Source: an uncultured bacterium
GTDB taxonomy: Bacteria > Bacillota > Clostridia > Christensenellales > Borkfalkiaceae
Length of the DNA stretch: 16,194 nucleotides
Direction: 5' to 3'
NCBI GenBank assembly: GCA_934871445.1
Contig: CAKXBD010000034.1
Span: 1-16,194 of the forward strand
How positions within the stretch are numbered: position 1 is the stretch's first letter; every line of letters starts with the position of its first letter. The notes beneath the pieces are model-generated. The model ran no database searches. It was not told the origin of the DNA and worked only from the letters and a program-made list of their open reading frames with translations. The position numbers and the translations under genes are program-made. Positions 1-5,578 of the stretch are shown here, piece by piece.

Positions 1-57
1 GTATTCTTCCCCGGGATTCCAAAAACTGCAATTACAGCAATCTATTTTATTTTCCAT
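1..57 (-). CDS. Small hypothetical protein, 5' part only (runs off the left edge)
   Basis: The minus strand opens with ATG at 57, preceded by GGAGGAT at 71-65 with a 7-8 nt spacing, and stays open for 19 codons to the window edge. The visible peptide begins MENKIDCCNCSFWNPGEEY and carries a Cys-Cys-Asn-Cys cluster that could bind metal. It follows the stop of the upstream basic protein by 14 nt and uses the same GGAGGATAAAAAAATG type of start site seen at 1157, so it is probably the next gene of the leftward operon. The function is unknown and the family cannot be judged from 19 residues. Confidence 0.6.
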   Translation of the reverse strand, partial: MENKIDCCNCSFWNPGEEY

Positions 58-71
58 TTTTTTATCCTCCT

Positions 72-434
72 TTATTTCCCGTATTTCTTTTTGCCGTCCG
101 AAAACTTCACTACTTTTGTTTCCTTTTTGCCCGATTCCAAACCGACGACCTTAACCTCCGGACTGCTATATTTCTTTCGCGGCGGGCGGGCCCCTTCCGG
201 CTTTTTTGTCTTTCTGGCCGTTGCTGCCTTCTCCCGTTCTGCCGTGATTTTTACTTTCTTTTCCACCGGCGTCGCTGCTGCGAATTGCTCCGCCTCCGAC
301 TTATTTCTGAATCCGCGGTATTTCTTTATCTCATGTTCCTTGTGCAACACCCAGAAATTTCCGCCGGATTCTTTGATTCGCCTGTTTCCGGCGCTTTTCT
401 TGCTTCCCTTGCTTTTTGTCCCCGCACTTTTCAT
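72..434 (-). CDS. Highly basic hypothetical protein, 120 aa
   Basis: I prefer the ATG at 434, whose ATG overlaps the TGA of the upstream gene (ATGA, 434-431), over an in-frame GTG at 446 that has no well-spaced ribosome binding site. The protein is very rich in Lys and Arg from end to end. A more folded-looking core around residues 22-52 contains the segment NFWVLHKEHEIKKYRGF, followed by a short predicted helix (KSEAEQFAAA). The rest is low-complexity Lys/Glu/Ala/Gly sequence. No enzyme motif, signal peptide or membrane segment is visible. The charge suggests nucleic-acid binding, but that is inference. It is part of the leftward operon of the putative integrated element. I do not recognise the family. 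Confidence 0.6.
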   Translation of the reverse strand: MKSAGTKSKGSKKSAGNRRIKESGGNFWVLHKEHEIKKYRGFRNKSEAEQFAAATPVEKKVKITAEREKAATARKTKKPEGARPPRKKYSSPEVKVVGLESGKKETKVVKFSDGKKKYGK

Positions 435-649
435 CTTCTTTTCCACCAGCTTGGCAACTCTCTCCTTCTTCTCTCTCCCGCGGCGTAATACTTTACTTCC
501 ACATACACCCGAAAAATCCTATTGCTTCCTCGATTCGCATAATTCTCTGATATGCTTACGCTTTTTACGTTACTTCCCTTTGCAAGATCTCGGTAATATT
601 CCCGCGCCTCTTGGCACTCTGCTTCTGTTCCCATTATTCGGATTTTCAT
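431..649 (-). CDS. Small hypothetical protein, 72 aa, DUF3970-like
   Basis: The ATG at 649 has a strong AGGAGGGT site just upstream (positions 656-665). The first 55 residues have a compact alpha/beta look: beta strand MKIRIMGTEAE, helix ECQEAREYYRDLAK, then NVKSVSISENYANRGSNRIFRVYVEVKYY split over two strands. The pattern of an N-terminal RIxGTE strand and a later NRGS...RVYVEV strand resembles the small DUF3970-type proteins of Bacillota phages and elements, from memory only. The C-terminal tail is basic with two Trp (SWWKRR). Its stop overlaps the next gene start by ATGA, so the two are probably translated together. The biochemical role is unknown. Confidence 0.6.
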   Translation of the reverse strand: MKIRIMGTEAECQEAREYYRDLAKGSNVKSVSISENYANRGSNRIFRVYVEVKYYAAGERRRRELPSWWKRR

Positions 650-676
650 TTTTTTACCCTCCTTTTCCCTTCTGTC

Positions 677-717
677 ATCGGGCGGGCTTACGGTAAAGGG
701 GGAAATTCCCGCCCGAT
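677..717. repeat. Perfect 10-bp inverted repeat (intergenic hairpin)
   Basis: ATCGGGCGGG at 677-686 is followed after 21 nt by its exact reverse complement at 708-717. The GC-rich stem lies in the 118-bp gap between the 129-aa gene and the 72-aa gene of the leftward operon. No T-run follows on either strand, so it is not a standard intrinsic terminator. It could be an mRNA-stabilising or processing element, or a small regulatory structure. Confidence 0.6.
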
Positions 718-767
718 CAGAAGTGCCGCGGCTTTCAGGCTCTCGCGCCCTTCCGCCGATATGTTTT

Positions 768-1157
768 TTACTTCTTTCCTAAAAGCTCCCTGTAATCTTC
801 TTCCAGACTTTTGAGGGCTTCTTCTTTCCCTTCATAGCGGAGCTGTAAATTTTTGTATTGTTCCCTCAACTCGTCATATTCTTTTTGCAGCTGCTTACAC
901 TTCCGCTCTGCTTCCATTATCCCAGACACCGCTGCGCAACGGTTTGACGCGCTGCACTTCGTCACGATTCCTCGCTCGGTCTGTTCCGTGATTGTCGTTT
1001 CGTGAATGTCTTTCTCATCCTCCGGCTCCGCGGCGTTTTGTTTCCGTTCCCGATATTCCAGCGCTATGTTTACTATTCCTGCTATCAGGACAACAATCGC
1101 TCCTATTGCAAAAAACAACACTTCCGCTTTCAACATGATCAACCATATTCCTGTCAT
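768..1157 (-). CDS. Membrane-anchored coiled-coil hypothetical protein, 129 aa
   Basis: The ATG at 1157 follows GGAGGAT (1170-1164) at good spacing. Residues 9-33 form one hydrophobic membrane segment (VLFFAIGAIVVLIAGIVNIAL). A charged, flexible stretch follows (about 34-65). A long heptad-like coiled coil with many Glu, Lys and Leu runs from about 80 to the end (MEAERKCKQLQKEYDELREQ and onward). The layout of one anchor plus a cytoplasmic coiled coil is common for scaffolding, mating-pair or phage accessory proteins, but no family is recognised. Its start overlaps the stop of a tiny upstream ORF by ATGA. The stop falls at 768, and another frame carries protein-like sequence just beyond it (see findings). 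Confidence 0.65.
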   Translation of the reverse strand: MTGIWLIMLKAEVLFFAIGAIVVLIAGIVNIALEYRERKQNAAEPEDEKDIHETTITEQTERGIVTKCSASNRCAAVSGIMEAERKCKQLQKEYDELREQYKNLQLRYEGKEEALKSLEEDYRELLGKK

Positions 1158-1243
1158 TTTTTTATCCTCCTTCGACCTCTCTTTTGACCTCTGCGCAGCG
1201 TTTCCCCTTGCGTAGGAGATTTCTTGACTGTCTCCGTTTTCAA
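1154..1243 (-). CDS. Tiny basic leader ORF, 29 aa, TTG start
   Basis: A TTG at 1243 sits 8 nt after a clean GGAGG (1256-1252). The frame stays open for 29 codons and stops with TGA at 1156-1154, overlapping the ATG of the next gene in an ATGA. The predicted peptide is strongly basic, with a C-terminal run of GQKRGRRRIKK. It is the first ORF after the predicted leftward promoter. It may be a real small protein or a leader peptide that couples translation to the 129-aa gene. The evidence is the ribosome binding site and the overlap only; there is no homology I can name. Confidence 0.4.
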   Translation of the reverse strand: MKTETVKKSPTQGETLRRGQKRGRRRIKK

Positions 1244-1263
1244 TGCACTCGCCTCCGCAAAAC

Positions 1264-1379
1264 GCCCAAAATAGACTGATTATGATATAATAAGCCTGTT
1301 ATGGGCTTTACGGTTTATATTATAACGCCTTTTTTGGGCTATGTCAAGTGTTTTGTTAAAAAAAAATCTAAAATGGGCT
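1264..1379. promoter_or_regulatory. Four operator-like repeats, GYC-N6-GGGC
   Basis: Similar sites occur at 1294-1307 (GCC TGTTAT GGGCT), 1327-1340 (GCC TTTTTT GGGCT), 1366-1379 (ATC TAAAAT GGGCT) and, on the minus strand, 1276-1263 (GTC TATTTT GGGCG). The first two are exactly 33 bp apart and the third follows at 39 bp. They cover the spacer and start region of the leftward promoter and the area just before the repressor's ribosome binding site. This is the expected place for binding sites of the XRE regulator encoded at 1398. A TATAAT at 1286-1291 may be the -10 of the rightward promoter, without a clear -35. Confidence 0.55.
1319..1347 (-). promoter_or_regulatory. Leftward promoter, consensus -35/-10
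   Basis: Read on the minus strand: TTGACA at 1347-1342, a 17-bp spacer, and TATAAT at 1324-1319. Both hexamers match the sigma-A consensus perfectly, so this should be a strong promoter for the leftward operon, with transcription starting near 1312. An operator-like motif (GCC-N6-GGGCT, 1327-1340) fills the spacer, which suggests tight repression by the adjacent XRE protein. Confidence 0.8.
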
Positions 1380-1397
1380 AAACGGAGGTATTTGCCT

Positions 1398-1793
1398 ATG
1401 AATAGGATAAAAGAATTGCGAATCGAAAAGGGACTTACACAAAATCAATTAGCCTCTCTTTTAGGTATTAATCAAACAGCAGCGGGAAAATATGAACGAG
1501 GAGAATTAGAGCCGAATTTACAAAATCTCATTAAATTGTCCCATATTTTTGAATGTTCGGTAGATTATATCATTTGTAACGCCGATGATTTTGGGAATAT
1601 CACCATACACACAGAAAAGCCCGCCCCGCTTCCGCAGGACGAGCAAACACTGTTAAATAACTTCCGAAAGCTGCCGCAAGATCTTCGACACCGCGCCGCC
1701 GTCTATATGCAAAATCTTGCCGATGCCGCGGAAGAAGAATCTTTCAATTTCCACGGAGGAAAAAATTATGGAAACAAAACTAAAACTCTTTAA
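1398..1793 (+). CDS. XRE-family transcriptional regulator (phage-repressor type), 131 aa
   Basis: The ATG at 1398 follows ACGGAGG (1382-1388) with 9 nt spacing. An earlier in-frame ATG at 1341 lacks such a site and would run through the promoter and operator region, so I reject it. Residues 1-60 are a standard XRE helix-turn-helix domain: RIKELRIEKGLTQNQLASLL, then a recognition helix in NQTAAGKYERGELEPN, then ...LIKLSHIFECSVDYII. The C-terminal half (about 75-115) is helical and may serve for dimerisation. There is no peptidase (LexA/CI-type) domain, so release from DNA would need another signal. It lies divergent to the leftward operon, and its 3' end overlaps the BRO-type gene by 26 nt. 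It probably represses the leftward promoter and itself. Confidence 0.85.
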   Translation: MNRIKELRIEKGLTQNQLASLLGINQTAAGKYERGELEPNLQNLIKLSHIFECSVDYIICNADDFGNITIHTEKPAPLPQDEQTLLNNFRKLPQDLRHRAAVYMQNLADAAEEESFNFHGGKNYGNKTKTL

Positions 1794-2628
1794 TGAAAAG
1801 ACCGTCCGCACCGTCTGGAACGCCGACGAGGAAGATTGGTATTTCTCCGTCGTGGACGTCGTGGCGATCCTCACGGACAGCGCCGACCCGAAACAGTACA
1901 TCAAAAAAATGCGCAGCCGCGATCCAGAACTATCCGCCAAGTGGGGTACAATTTGTACCCCTGTTGAAATGCTCGGTTTGGACGGACGGCGCAGGAAAGT
2001 ACAGGCAGCAACGACAAAAGGCGTATTACGTCTTGTTCAGTCTATCCCTTCCCCGAAAGCCGAGCCGTTCAAAGTCTGGCTGGCACAAGTCGGTGCGGAA
2101 CGCCTCGACGAAATTGCTGATCCGGAAAAAGCTATTCTCCGCGGCGAACAATATTACCGAGAAAAAGGCTATTCGGAAGAATGGATCCGTCAAAGGCTTC
2201 GGACGATCGAAGTACGAAAGAAGCTCACCGACGAATGGAGCGCCCGCGGCGTGGAGACCGACCTCGAATATGCCATTCTCACAAACGACCTTACAAAAGC
2301 GTGGAGCGGACTTTCCATAAAGGATTACAAAGCTTTGAAAGGTTTGAAAAAAGAAAACCTGCGGGACAATATGACAGATCTCGAACTCGTCATCAATATG
2401 TTAGCGGAGGTCACGACCACCGCCATTTCCCAGCAGGAACAACCGCAGACCTTTGAAGAAAACCGCAACGTAGCAAAAAGCGGCGGGGAAACGGCAAAGG
2501 AAGCTCGCAAGGTCGTTGAAAAACGGCTCGGGCGTTCGATTATTTCCCCTCTGAACGCTTCCGAAAAGAAGAAGCTCGTTACCGAAAAAAAGAAAAAACT
2601 CCCCGACGCCGAGAACGAGGAGAAATGA
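1768..2628 (+). CDS. BRO-N domain protein (phage antirepressor family), 286 aa
   Basis: The start chosen is the ATG at 1768 after CGGAGG (1754-1759). The in-frame ATG at 1717 lacks a site and lies deeper in the upstream gene. Residues 1-115 are a BRO-N domain, with the typical VRTVWNADEEDWYFSVVDVVAIL opening split by a loop, and a later conserved block at 93-110 (SIPSPKAEPFKVWLAQVG). The second half (about 135-240) carries the conserved helical region of this family (YSEEWIRQRL, LTDEWSARG, YAILTNDLTKAWSG, KGLKKENLRDNMT). The Lys-rich tail is variable. Related proteins are called antirepressors or damage-inducible regulators, but the mechanism is mostly unproven. Coupling to the XRE gene suggests that the two form one switch. 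Confidence 0.85.
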   Translation: METKLKLFNEKTVRTVWNADEEDWYFSVVDVVAILTDSADPKQYIKKMRSRDPELSAKWGTICTPVEMLGLDGRRRKVQAATTKGVLRLVQSIPSPKAEPFKVWLAQVGAERLDEIADPEKAILRGEQYYREKGYSEEWIRQRLRTIEVRKKLTDEWSARGVETDLEYAILTNDLTKAWSGLSIKDYKALKGLKKENLRDNMTDLELVINMLAEVTTTAISQQEQPQTFEENRNVAKSGGETAKEARKVVEKRLGRSIISPLNASEKKKLVTEKKKKLPDAENEEK

Positions 2629-2649
2629 TCCGAAATTACAAAAGAAAAG

Positions 2650-2706
2650 TTGCGGGATTTTATTATATAACTAATAAACCGACTATGTTGTTATAAAATC
2701 CCGCAA
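2650..2706. terminator. Perfect 14-bp inverted repeat, probable terminator
   Basis: TTGCGGGATTTTAT at 2650-2663 matches its exact reverse complement at 2693-2706, with a 29-nt AT-rich loop. It begins 22 bp after the stop of the BRO-type gene and ends 70 bp before the integrase start. The stem is strong, but no long T-run follows immediately on the plus strand. Termination of the XRE-BRO transcript is the simplest reading. A role as a recombination or binding site near the integrase gene is also possible. Confidence 0.5.
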
Positions 2707-2714
2707 AATACGGT

Positions 2715-2745
2715 TTGTTCCATTTTTTGGTTTTTATTGTACAAT
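2715..2745 (+). promoter_or_regulatory. Weak candidate promoter for the integrase
   Basis: TTGTTC at 2715-2720 and TACAAT at 2740-2745 are separated by 19 bp, a long spacer. It sits between the hairpin and the integrase ribosome binding site (TAGGAGGA, 2761-2768). Low confidence. Confidence 0.3.
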
Positions 2746-2776
2746 TTTCCTATCTTAACATAGGAGGATTGTCACA

Positions 2777-4054
2777 ATGGACAATCGAAAAATAATTCTT
2801 GTAGCGTTACAATATTTTCAAGCAGCTACCGAAGCTATTCGTTCCGGGGCTATGCTGCTAAACGAGATTATCGCGGGATATGACGCCGACGACGATATAG
2901 CCAAATATCGGCAATCGTTATTTGTCCCCTTATTCCCCGATACTCCTTTCGACAAGAAACAAGGCGAAAAAAACGAACAGGAAGCAGACAAAGGCATTTT
3001 AGAATTTACAGAACAGGAGATTCAAAAAATGTCTAAAATCGTAAAAGATAACAAAACAGTCAAAGGAAAAATTTTCACAAGCGGCTTTGCCGTATGCTGG
3101 CGAAAACGACAAACCGGGAAAAATTCTTTTTCCTACAACGTCCGTTTTAACCGAGCCGGTTATCACATCGAATTTTCAGAAAAGCACAAATGCGATTTGA
3201 AACCGCGTTTTATCGAAGAATTGAAAAAGCAAACGGAAAGGCGAAATTATCAAAATGCTTTGGGCGTTCCGTACGACTTTGAAGGCTTCACAAGGTATTT
3301 CTTTGAGAACTTCCGAAAGCCGAAAGTAAGAGAATATACCTACCGCTTGGACTGCCAAAAATACAAAAATTACGTACAGGCTTTTCTTGGAAAGCTCAAT
3401 GTAAGGGATATTCACCCGGGACACTGCAAGCGCGTAATAGATAACATGTTAAGCCAAAACCACGAACGCCTGGCGCAAAGCGTCTATTCTCTATTAAATC
3501 TTATTTTCAAATCGGCAATAGCACACCACCTTATCCAGCATAATCCCATGGACGCCGTATTGCCCGTAAGTCACGAATACGAACACGGCGAAGCGCTCAC
3601 CTATGAGGAGGAAAAAGCGCTTTTGCTTTTCGTAAAAGGTACGCCTTACGAAATCATGTTTGCCGTCGCGCTCTATACAGGACTTCGGCCGAACGAATAC
3701 AAGACAGCCAAAATTCAGGGGAATTTCATCGTCGCCGTAAACAGCAAACGAAAGACCAAAAAGGTAGAATACAAAAGGATTCCGATTTCCCCCATGCTCC
3801 GCCCATATCTCGAAGGCGTGACGGAGCTTCGATTTTACCGCGTCGAACATATCCGAGATAAAATGAAGGAGGCACTTCCGAATCATAAGCTCTATGACTT
3901 ACGCACCACTTTCTACACGAGATGTCAGGAATGCGGAGTTGCCGAAGTCGCGCGAAAAGAGTTTGTCGGACATTCGCTCGGCACTTTGGGGAATACATAT
4001 ACGGATCTTTCCGACGCCTTTTTATTGAAAGAAGGCGAAAAACTCCGCTATTAA
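2777..4054 (+). CDS. Tyrosine recombinase/integrase, 425 aa
   Basis: The ATG at 2777 follows TAGGAGGA at 8 nt. The catalytic domain is in the last 150 residues: Arg304 in YTGLRPNEY, a Lys-rich beta region near 324-330, Arg376 in LYDLRTTFYTRC, His399 in VGHS and the nucleophile Tyr408 in NTYTDL. The first histidine of the usual HxLR motif is Tyr373 here, a substitution seen in some active members. A SAM-like core-binding domain lies around 167-250. The first 90 residues are an unusual helical extension of unknown role, followed by a region (about 96-135) that may be an arm-binding domain. The gene points to the 3' end of a tRNA-Val gene 115 bp away, the normal place for an element integrase next to its attachment site. 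Confidence 0.93.
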   Translation: MDNRKIILVALQYFQAATEAIRSGAMLLNEIIAGYDADDDIAKYRQSLFVPLFPDTPFDKKQGEKNEQEADKGILEFTEQEIQKMSKIVKDNKTVKGKIFTSGFAVCWRKRQTGKNSFSYNVRFNRAGYHIEFSEKHKCDLKPRFIEELKKQTERRNYQNALGVPYDFEGFTRYFFENFRKPKVREYTYRLDCQKYKNYVQAFLGKLNVRDIHPGHCKRVIDNMLSQNHERLAQSVYSLLNLIFKSAIAHHLIQHNPMDAVLPVSHEYEHGEALTYEEEKALLLFVKGTPYEIMFAVALYTGLRPNEYKTAKIQGNFIVAVNSKRKTKKVEYKRIPISPMLRPYLEGVTELRFYRVEHIRDKMKEALPNHKLYDLRTTFYTRCQECGVAEVARKEFVGHSLGTLGNTYTDLSDAFLLKEGEKLRY

Positions 4055-4073
4055 AAGGGACTCCTTGAACGCT

Positions 4074-4119
4074 CTGCCCAAATTCCTGCCCAAAAACTGA
4101 AAATCATGCGCTTTTCAGT
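4074..4119. repeat. Short repeats between integrase and tRNA
   Basis: CTGCCCAAA occurs at 4074-4082 and 4086-4094 as a direct repeat with 12-bp period. Just after it, ACTGAAAA (4096-4103) and TTTTCAGT (4112-4119) form an 8-bp inverted repeat. They lie between the integrase stop and the tRNA terminator, where integrase arm-type or accessory sites could be expected. The repeats are directly visible; the role is inference. Confidence 0.4.
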
Positions 4120-4121
4120 AT

Positions 4122-4165
4122 AAAAAAATACAGGATTTCAGTGTATAAAACGCTGAAATCCTGTA
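4122..4165 (-). terminator. Intrinsic terminator of the tRNA-Val gene
   Basis: On the minus strand a perfect 13-bp stem (4165-4153 pairing with 4141-4129, loop of 11 nt) is followed at once by seven Ts (4128-4122). It begins 4 nt after the CCA end of the tRNA. It is a textbook rho-independent terminator and may also act on the incoming integrase transcript as a hairpin without a T-run. Confidence 0.9.
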
Positions 4166-4168
4166 TAA

Positions 4169-4245
4169 TGGTGGTCTCGTTGGGGCTCGAACCCAAGACC
4201 TCATGCATGTGAAGCATGCGCTCTAACCAACTGAGCTACGAGACC
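4169..4245 (-). tRNA. tRNA-Val (anticodon CAC), CCA encoded
   Basis: The reverse complement folds as a complete cloverleaf: acceptor GGTCTCG/CGAGACC, D arm GCTC...GAGC, anticodon stem CATGC/GCATG around the loop TTCACAT (anticodon CAC, decoding GUG), variable AGGTC, and T arm TTGGG-TTCGAGC-CCCAA. Discriminator A and encoded CCA follow. The gene has its own promoter and terminator. Its 3' end faces the integrase, so it is the likely attachment site of the element at left. I found no second copy of the 3' end in the window, so the other boundary must lie left of position 1. Confidence 0.95.
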
Positions 4246-4272
4246 GAAATCCTTTTGAGCTATAACGTTGTC

Positions 4273-4301
4273 ATTATATCATTTTTTCCGGAGAATGTCA
4301 A
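4273..4301 (-). promoter_or_regulatory. tRNA-Val promoter
   Basis: On the minus strand TTGACA (4301-4296), a 17-bp spacer and TATAAT (4278-4273) match the sigma-A consensus perfectly. Transcription would start near 4266, about 20 nt before the mature tRNA 5' end. Confidence 0.85.
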
Positions 4302-4384
4302 TCTTTTCCCGGGGTGATTTTTATCATTTTTCCAATTTTTATTTTTCCTTTTCAAAAAAAATCTTAACTCTCACGTCAATTTAT

Positions 4385-4413
4385 TTGTTTTATTTTCGGA
4401 AATATATTATAAT
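4385..4413 (+). promoter_or_regulatory. Promoter of the YitT-family gene
   Basis: TTGTTT (4385-4390) and TATAAT (4408-4413) are separated by 17 bp and lie 30 bp before the start codon, with a GAGAGG ribosome binding site in between (4429-4434). Confidence 0.65.
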
Positions 4414-4443
4414 GATATTAACTTTTCAGAGAGGATTTTTATT

Positions 4444-5511
4444 ATGCCCCACGATAACGAAGCGGAAATATCTTCCCAAGACGAAAACAAGCAGAAAAAA
4501 AAGCATTGGGACATGCCTGCCCCCGATAAGGACGATATCCGTCTAAAAACTCTCCTTTTCGATATTTTTATCTGTTTTGTCGCTGCCCTGCTCGTTTCGG
4601 CTTCCCTTTACTATTTTTCTAACTACAATGATTTCGCCCCCGGAGGAATTACGGGTATTGCTTCCATCCTCGGTTCCTTCACTTCTAAATATTTCGGGGA
4701 AGTAACGTTAAATATGAGTATCTTTATGTTGATACTCAACATCCCTATTTTTATCCTCGCCGTTATCTTCGTGAGTCGAAAGACAGGTATCATGTTGATT
4801 GTCTATCTCGTTTTTCAGTCTCTCTTACTCATGTTATTCAAATCTTTACATACCCGTTACGCGCTTCCCTATTATGGTGCTTTGCCCGACGGAGGCTGTT
4901 ATCAGGACGGCAATAATCTCGTCTTTGCATCTATCGGTGTGGGTGTCATTTCCGGTTTCGGTTTTTCTTTAATGATTAGGAGATTCGGCGCTTCGGGCGG
5001 AACCTATGCGATTTCCGCTCTCATTAAACGATTTCGTCCCGAACAAAATATTGCTTGGTTGGCCTTCGCTATGGACGCCTCCGTTGTGGTTCTGGCTTTC
5101 TTCGTTTATCAATCGGGAACAAACTCGGTCATCTCTACCCTGTCCAATATTTTTATCTCCGATCTCGTCGTAGATTTTATGTTGCAGGGTTTGAAAAGCG
5201 GCTATAAATTTGAAATTATTACCGAAAAAGCAGAGGAACTGTCCGCCGAACTCATGGAACGATTGGGGCGAGGAGTCACTACGCTCCATGCGGAAGGTAT
5301 GTATACGCACAAAGATAAAACTCTGCTCATTTGCATCGTTCGCAAACGTCAGGTGGGTGCCTTTTTGAAAATTCTGAAAAAGTATACCTCGACCTTCTCT
5401 TATTCCTGCCGAGTGAATGAAGTTTACGGAAAATTCGCAAACGATCCGAAACGTTTCTTTCAAGAAAATGTCGATGCAAACGGCGATTTTCCAAATAGTG
5501 ACGGACGATAA
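4444..5511 (+). CDS. YitT family membrane protein with C-terminal DUF2179 domain, 355 aa
   Basis: The ATG at 4444 follows GAGAGG. The N-terminal 35 residues are charged and soluble. Membrane segments follow at about 36-58, 66-82 (re-entrant or short), 90-110, 115-133, 158-178 and 203-222. Family marks are FAPGGITGIA (64-73) and RRFGASGGTYAI (179-190), the two Gly-rich motifs of the YitT/DUF161 repeat. Residues about 252-332 form the cytoplasmic DUF2179 domain (KFEIITEKAEELSAEL ... GVTTLHAEGMYTHKDK ... VYGKF). Members are common in Bacillota, often near stress or transport genes. The substrate is unknown. The gene stands alone between a tRNA and a shared terminator. Confidence 0.9.
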   Translation: MPHDNEAEISSQDENKQKKKHWDMPAPDKDDIRLKTLLFDIFICFVAALLVSASLYYFSNYNDFAPGGITGIASILGSFTSKYFGEVTLNMSIFMLILNIPIFILAVIFVSRKTGIMLIVYLVFQSLLLMLFKSLHTRYALPYYGALPDGGCYQDGNNLVFASIGVGVISGFGFSLMIRRFGASGGTYAISALIKRFRPEQNIAWLAFAMDASVVVLAFFVYQSGTNSVISTLSNIFISDLVVDFMLQGLKSGYKFEIITEKAEELSAELMERLGRGVTTLHAEGMYTHKDKTLLICIVRKRQVGAFLKILKKYTSTFSYSCRVNEVYGKFANDPKRFFQENVDANGDFPNSDGR

Positions 5512-5540
5512 ACAGAATAAAGGAACAGACAAAAAAGAAA

Positions 5541-5568
5541 AAGGCGGAGTTTATAAAAGCTCCGCCTT
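5541..5568. terminator. Bidirectional terminator between convergent genes
   Basis: AAGGCGGAG (5541-5549) pairs with CTCCGCCTT (5560-5568) around a short AT-rich loop. On the minus strand the stem is followed by TTTTTCTTTTTT, and on the plus strand by a weaker T-rich stretch. It separates the YitT-family gene from the convergent metallo-beta-lactamase gene and can serve both. Confidence 0.85.
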
Positions 5569-5578
5569 CTCAATTATT

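Noticed and set aside
91..696. Open frame of 201 codons on the plus strand
   Set aside because: It lies opposite three well-started minus-strand genes and is a Phe/Leu/Ser/Pro-rich shadow without a ribosome binding site.
1341..1397. Longer N-terminus for the XRE regulator
   Set aside because: It would begin inside the promoter and operator region and lacks a ribosome binding site; the ATG at 1398 has both site and a proper domain start.
1717..1767. Longer N-terminus for the BRO-type protein
   Set aside because: No site upstream, and the family begins at the METKLKLF segment.
1..4245. Second copy of the tRNA 3' end as element boundary
   Set aside because: No repeat of the T-arm/acceptor sequence was seen inside the window; the other end must be outside.
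4969..5532. 187-codon frame antisense to the YitT-family gene
   Set aside because: Shadow of the real gene; no family motifs and no start signals.
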